From the NCBI RefSeq assembly GCF_000711795.1, contig NZ_JONH01000021.1, positions 1 to 64,000 on the forward strand: a DNA stretch of 64,000 nt, given 5' to 3'. The notes under the pieces are model-generated. The model worked only from the letters and a program-made list of their open reading frames with translations, was not told where the DNA came from and made no database searches. The number at the start of each line of letters is the position of its first letter. The first letter of the stretch is position 1. Below, piece after piece: positions 60,489-64,000 of the stretch. The position numbers were made by a program, and so were the translations under genes. This DNA is from Vibrio pacinii DSM 19139 (GTDB taxonomy: Bacteria; Pseudomonadota; Gammaproteobacteria; Enterobacterales; Vibrionaceae).

Positions 60489-61655
60489 ATGAGCACCCGT
60501 AAACCAGCCACAATCGCGGTACGTACTGGTATCGAGTCAGACACTCAACATCACGCCGTTGTTCCCCCTATTTATCTCTCAACGAACTATAGCTTCCCGG
60601 CCTTTGGTGAAGTGCCTCAATATGACTACACCCGCTCGGGCAACCCAAACCGAGGCTTGCTTGAAACCGCACTGTATGAGCTTGAATCAGGCAAAGGGGC
60701 GGTAGTGACTAACTGTGGTACCTCTGCATTGAATTTGTGGGTCTCGGCCTTCCTAGGGCCTGAGGATTTAATTGTTGCCCCCCATGACTGCTACGGCGGA
60801 ACATACCGCCTATTCAATACCCGCGCTCAGAAAGGAGACTTCAAAGTAGCATTCGTTGACCAATCTGATCAAAAAGCGCTCTCTAATGCGCTCGCTCAAA
60901 AGCCAAAACTTATCTTGATAGAAACGCCATCAAATCCATTAGTACGCGTGGTCGATATTGAAAAACTGTGTCAACAAGCCAAACAAGTCGGTGCACTGGT
61001 CGCGGTCGACAATACTTTTTTAACGCCTGTATTCCAAAAGCCGCTCGAGCTAGGTGCAGATTTTGTTATTCACTCAACCACTAAGTACATTAATGGTCAC
61101 TCGGATGTGATTGGCGGTGTCGTGATCACCAAAACCGAGCAACATGCTGAAGAGCTTGCTTGGTGGGGCAACTGCATTGGCGCAACAGGGACGCCATTTG
61201 ACAGCTATATGACGCTACGCGGTCTGCGAACCCTAGGCGCGCGTATGAAAGCCCACGAAGAAGGTGCCAGTAAAGTCTTACAGTTCCTACAGAGCGAGTC
61301 TTTGGTCAGCGCCATCTATCATCCAAGTCTGCCAAATCACCCCGGCCATGAGATCGCTAAAAAGCAGCAAACTGGCTTTGGCTCAATGTTAAGTTTTGAG
61401 TTTGCAGGTAGCTTTGAACAACTTAAAGCCTTTGTTGGCCATCTCGAACTCTTTTCTCTAGCAGAGTCATTAGGCGGTGTTGAAAGCTTGATTTGCCACC
61501 CTGCCTCAATGACGCATCGAGCTATGGGTGAAATTGCGCTAGCCGAAGCGGGTATATCACAACAGCTATTACGCTTATCTGTTGGTTTAGAAGATAGTGA
61601 AGATCTGATTGACGACCTCACTCAAGCATTTATTAAAGTGAAGGAGGCTGCGTAA
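60489..61655 (+). CDS. metB: Cystathionine gamma-synthase
   Basis: PLP enzyme joining O-succinylhomoserine and cysteine in methionine synthesis. The 388-residue protein has YDYTRSGNPNR near residue 46, VAPHDCYGGTYRL, VDNTFLTP and the PLP Lys199 in HSTTKYINGHSDVIGG. A GAAAGGAAAC box precedes the ATG. Its stop codon overlaps the metL start by one base (TAATG), so the two are coupled. Confidence 0.96.
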   Translation: MSTRKPATIAVRTGIESDTQHHAVVPPIYLSTNYSFPAFGEVPQYDYTRSGNPNRGLLETALYELESGKGAVVTNCGTSALNLWVSAFLGPEDLIVAPHDCYGGTYRLFNTRAQKGDFKVAFVDQSDQKALSNALAQKPKLILIETPSNPLVRVVDIEKLCQQAKQVGALVAVDNTFLTPVFQKPLELGADFVIHSTTKYINGHSDVIGGVVITKTEQHAEELAWWGNCIGATGTPFDSYMTLRGLRTLGARMKAHEEGASKVLQFLQSESLVSAIYHPSLPNHPGHEIAKKQQTGFGSMLSFEFAGSFEQLKAFVGHLELFSLAESLGGVESLICHPASMTHRAMGEIALAEAGISQQLLRLSVGLEDSEDLIDDLTQAFIKVKEAA

Positions 61656-64000
61656 TGTCTGCCACGCCACGTCAACTGCATAAATTCGGTGGCAGTAGCC
61701 TTGCTGACCCAGATTGTTACCGTCGAGTCGTTGGCATACTCAAAGAGTATTCCACTGCTGAGGACTTGATCGTTGTTTCCGCGGCGGGCAAAACCACCAA
61801 CCGTCTGATTGCTTTTTTGGACGCGCTCAACAAAGATGGCCGCCTCGCACACGAAGAGCTTCAGACGCTACGCCAATATCAAAGTGAGCTAATTGAAGCG
61901 CTTGTTGAAGGCGATGAAAAGCAACCATTGCTTGCCACGCTGCGCGATGAGTTCACGACCCTAGGTGAGCTAACGGCGCCATTAACCGACGCCGATAAAG
62001 CGGCGGTACTCGGTCACGGTGAAGTATGGTCTTCGCGCTTACTCGCCGCTTTACTCAATCAAGCAGATCTGCCTGCAACCGCGCAAGACGCGCGCGCTTT
62101 TTTACGAGCTCAAACTGGCACACAACCCGAGGTCGATTTCGGTGCGTCTTATCCTCTGATCAAAGAAGCCTTGGTGCAACACGCGCACCACCGAATCGTC
62201 ATTACTGGCTTTATGGCTCAGGACACGTTAGGCCGTACAGTACTACTCGGTCGGAACGGCTCTGATTACTCAGCAACTGTGATTGGCGCATTGGCCGAAG
62301 TCAGTCGAGTGACGATTTGGAGCGATGTAGCTGGTGTGTACAGTGCTGATCCTAGGTTGGTCTCTGATGCTTGTTTACTTCCACTATTAAGGTTAGATGA
62401 AGCCAGTGAATTGGCTCGCCTAGCTGCGCCCGTGTTGCACAGCCGGACTCTTCAGCCTGTTGCGCAAAGCACCATGGATTTGCACTTACGTTGCAGCTAT
62501 CAACCAGAATCAGGCTCAACCCGCATTGAGCGCGTTCTTGCCTCTGGCCGCGGTGCAAAAATCATCTCCTCACTTGATGAAGTGCAATTGATTCAACTGA
62601 GCTTCTCGTCAGGGCATGATTTCACACGCTTCGAGAACGAAGTCTTAGCGAGCCTTAAACGCGCTCAACTTGAGCCTCTGACCTACGAGTCACAACCTGA
62701 CAAACATCGTCTGCGTTTGGCCTATACCAGCGAAATCGTTGGTGGTGCACTAGAGTACTTGCAAGACACCGCGATTGAAGCTGAGCTCAAACTCAAAGAA
62801 GGTTACGCCATGGTCGCGGCGGTTGGAGCTGGTGTCACTAAGAACCCTAACCATTGTTACGGCTTCTATCAGCAACTAAAAAATGCACCAGTGGAATTTA
62901 TTTCTGAGTCACTGTCGGGGCTAAGTTTAGTCGCCGTGCTACGCACCATTGATACCAACCCATTAGTCAAAGCGATCCACAGCCAGCTTTTTCAAGCACA
63001 AAAGCGCGTCGCCATCGCGTTATGTGGTAAAGGTAATATCGGCTCAAGTTGGTTAGAGCTGTTTTGTGAACAAAAATCTGAACTTGAAAAACGTCACGGG
63101 ATGAATTTTGAGCTCGTCGCCGTTGTCGATAGTCAAACCTATTGGTTTAACGATCAAGGGATAGTAGCCAGTGAAGTGAGTGCGCATTTCGATGAAGAGG
63201 CGATCAGTTACCAAGGAAGCGACTGGATCGAAAAGCTCGGTGCACTACAAGGGTATGACGATTTAGTGGTACTGGATGTAACGGCCAGTAAAGAGCTTGC
63301 CGGACGCTATTTAGAAATCGCCGAACAAGGAATGCACCTAATTTCGGCCAATAAAGTCGCCGGATCAGCATCAAGTCACTACTATCATCAAGTTCAAGAT
63401 GCGTTTGCCAAAATTAACCGCCACTGGCTGTACAACGCCACCGTCGGAGCTGGCTTACCAATTAATCACACCGTCAGAGATTTGCGTGAAAGTGGTGATG
63501 ACATTAGTGCTTTATCGGGCATTTTTTCCGGTACGCTCTCGTGGTTATTTCAACAATACGATGGCAGCGTGCCGTTTGCAGAACTTGTCGATCTTGCCTG
63601 GCAACAAGGCTTAACAGAACCTGACCCTCGTAGCGATCTTGATGGCTCTGACGTGATGCGTAAATTGGTCATTCTTGCCCGTGAGTCTGGATTAGCTATC
63701 GAACCGGAAGCGGTCAAAGTTGAGAGCTTAGTGCCTGATGAGTTAGCTCAGCTTTCATTAGATGAGTTCCTTGATAAGAGCCAATTATTGAGTGAGTTAC
63801 TCGCAGAGCGGCTTGAAAAAGCCCAACGCGAAGACAAGGTACTGCGTTACGTAGCGCGCTTAGAGAAAAATGGTAAAGCAACGGTTGGCGTAGAGGCATT
63901 AACGAAAGAGCATGCACTCGCTAACCTGCTGCCTTGCGACAATATCTTTGCTATTGAGAGTAAATGGTATAAAGATAATCCACTGGTAATTCGAGGGCCT
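61655..64000 (+). CDS. metL: Bifunctional aspartokinase II/homoserine dehydrogenase II (3' end outside the window)
   Basis: The kinase and dehydrogenase that open the branch to methionine. 782 codons are present, open to the window edge; family members have about 800-810 residues, so little is missing. The aspartokinase domain opens LHKFGGSSLADPDCYRR and has GRNGSDYSATVIGAL and WSDVAGVYSADPR. Regulatory linker domains follow, and from about residue 450 the dehydrogenase with VAIALCGKGNIGSSWLELF, the substrate Lys in ISANKVAGS, YNATVGAGLPI and GIFSGTLSW. AAGGAGG lies upstream of the ATG. It follows metB directly; the metL rather than thrA identity is from that context and the degenerate regulatory region. 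Confidence 0.95.
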   Translation, partial: MSATPRQLHKFGGSSLADPDCYRRVVGILKEYSTAEDLIVVSAAGKTTNRLIAFLDALNKDGRLAHEELQTLRQYQSELIEALVEGDEKQPLLATLRDEFTTLGELTAPLTDADKAAVLGHGEVWSSRLLAALLNQADLPATAQDARAFLRAQTGTQPEVDFGASYPLIKEALVQHAHHRIVITGFMAQDTLGRTVLLGRNGSDYSATVIGALAEVSRVTIWSDVAGVYSADPRLVSDACLLPLLRLDEASELARLAAPVLHSRTLQPVAQSTMDLHLRCSYQPESGSTRIERVLASGRGAKIISSLDEVQLIQLSFSSGHDFTRFENEVLASLKRAQLEPLTYESQPDKHRLRLAYTSEIVGGALEYLQDTAIEAELKLKEGYAMVAAVGAGVTKNPNHCYGFYQQLKNAPVEFISESLSGLSLVAVLRTIDTNPLVKAIHSQLFQAQKRVAIALCGKGNIGSSWLELFCEQKSELEKRHGMNFELVAVVDSQTYWFNDQGIVASEVSAHFDEEAISYQGSDWIEKLGALQGYDDLVVLDVTASKELAGRYLEIAEQGMHLISANKVAGSASSHYYHQVQDAFAKINRHWLYNATVGAGLPINHTVRDLRESGDDISALSGIFSGTLSWLFQQYDGSVPFAELVDLAWQQGLTEPDPRSDLDGSDVMRKLVILARESGLAIEPEAVKVESLVPDELAQLSLDEFLDKSQLLSELLAERLEKAQREDKVLRYVARLEKNGKATVGVEALTKEHALANLLPCDNIFAIESKWYKDNPLVIRGP

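Overview
The window reads as a conserved core stretch of the larger chromosome of a Vibrio species. The assignment rests on an aphA-type quorum-sensing regulator, an argininosuccinate lyase fused to an acetyltransferase, a peroxiredoxin-glutaredoxin fusion next to oxyR, a DamX with an N-terminal ATPase domain, and gene orders shared with enteric bacteria (tRNA-tufB, cpxRA/cpxP/fieF/pfkA, pilMNOPQ-aroKB-damX-dam-rpe-gph-trpS, epmA-frdABCD, hslVU-ftsN-cytR-priA-rpmE, metJ-metBL). The species cannot be fixed from the sequence alone. No insertion sequence, integrase, prophage, CRISPR array, toxin-antitoxin pair or defence island is visible.

Layout. 1-1070: 5' part of an EF-Tu gene behind four tRNA genes, all on the minus strand under one strong promoter. 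1.2-9.6 kb: coaA, a DUF805 protein, a tautomerase, tpiA, a MATE exporter, rraA-menA, efp divergent from epmB, and an MgtC-like protein. 9.7-16.8 kb: dcuB, pfkA, fieF, cpxP, divergent cpxRA with a clear CpxR box, and trmL. 16.8-27.5 kb: one long minus-strand series of pilMNOPQ-aroK-aroB-damX-dam-rpe-gph-trpS, in which the pil genes are short and Hof-like. 27.6-32.7 kb: mrcA, oxyR divergent from a peroxiredoxin-glutaredoxin hybrid with a textbook OxyR site between them, a RidA-family gene and a small membrane protein. 32.9-39.5 kb: arginine synthesis, argCBGH divergent from argE. 39.8-45.4 kb: ppc, aphA, cysE, gpsA. 45.6-51.5 kb: secB, yibN, epmA, and the fumarate reductase operon frdABCD behind a CRP-type site. 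51.5-58.3 kb: hslU, hslV, ftsN, cytR, priA, rpmE. 58.6-64 kb: malic enzyme, metJ, a six-unit met-box array, metB, and metL cut by the window end.

How the genes work together. The three EF-P genes (efp, epmB, epmA) lie in two blocks about 40 kb apart. dcuB and frdABCD form a fumarate uptake and respiration set, with malic enzyme and ppc controlling C4/C3 carbon flow. cpx, oxyR and metJ each sit beside a recognisable operator. Nearly every transcription unit ends in an intrinsic terminator, several of them bidirectional.

I found no wholly new multi-gene system. The best candidates for a second look are non-coding or reductive: a highly structured RNA region between tpiA and the MATE gene, the long aphA leader, a stripped-down secretin/pilus alignment operon, and a recurring terminator stem found after five unrelated genes.
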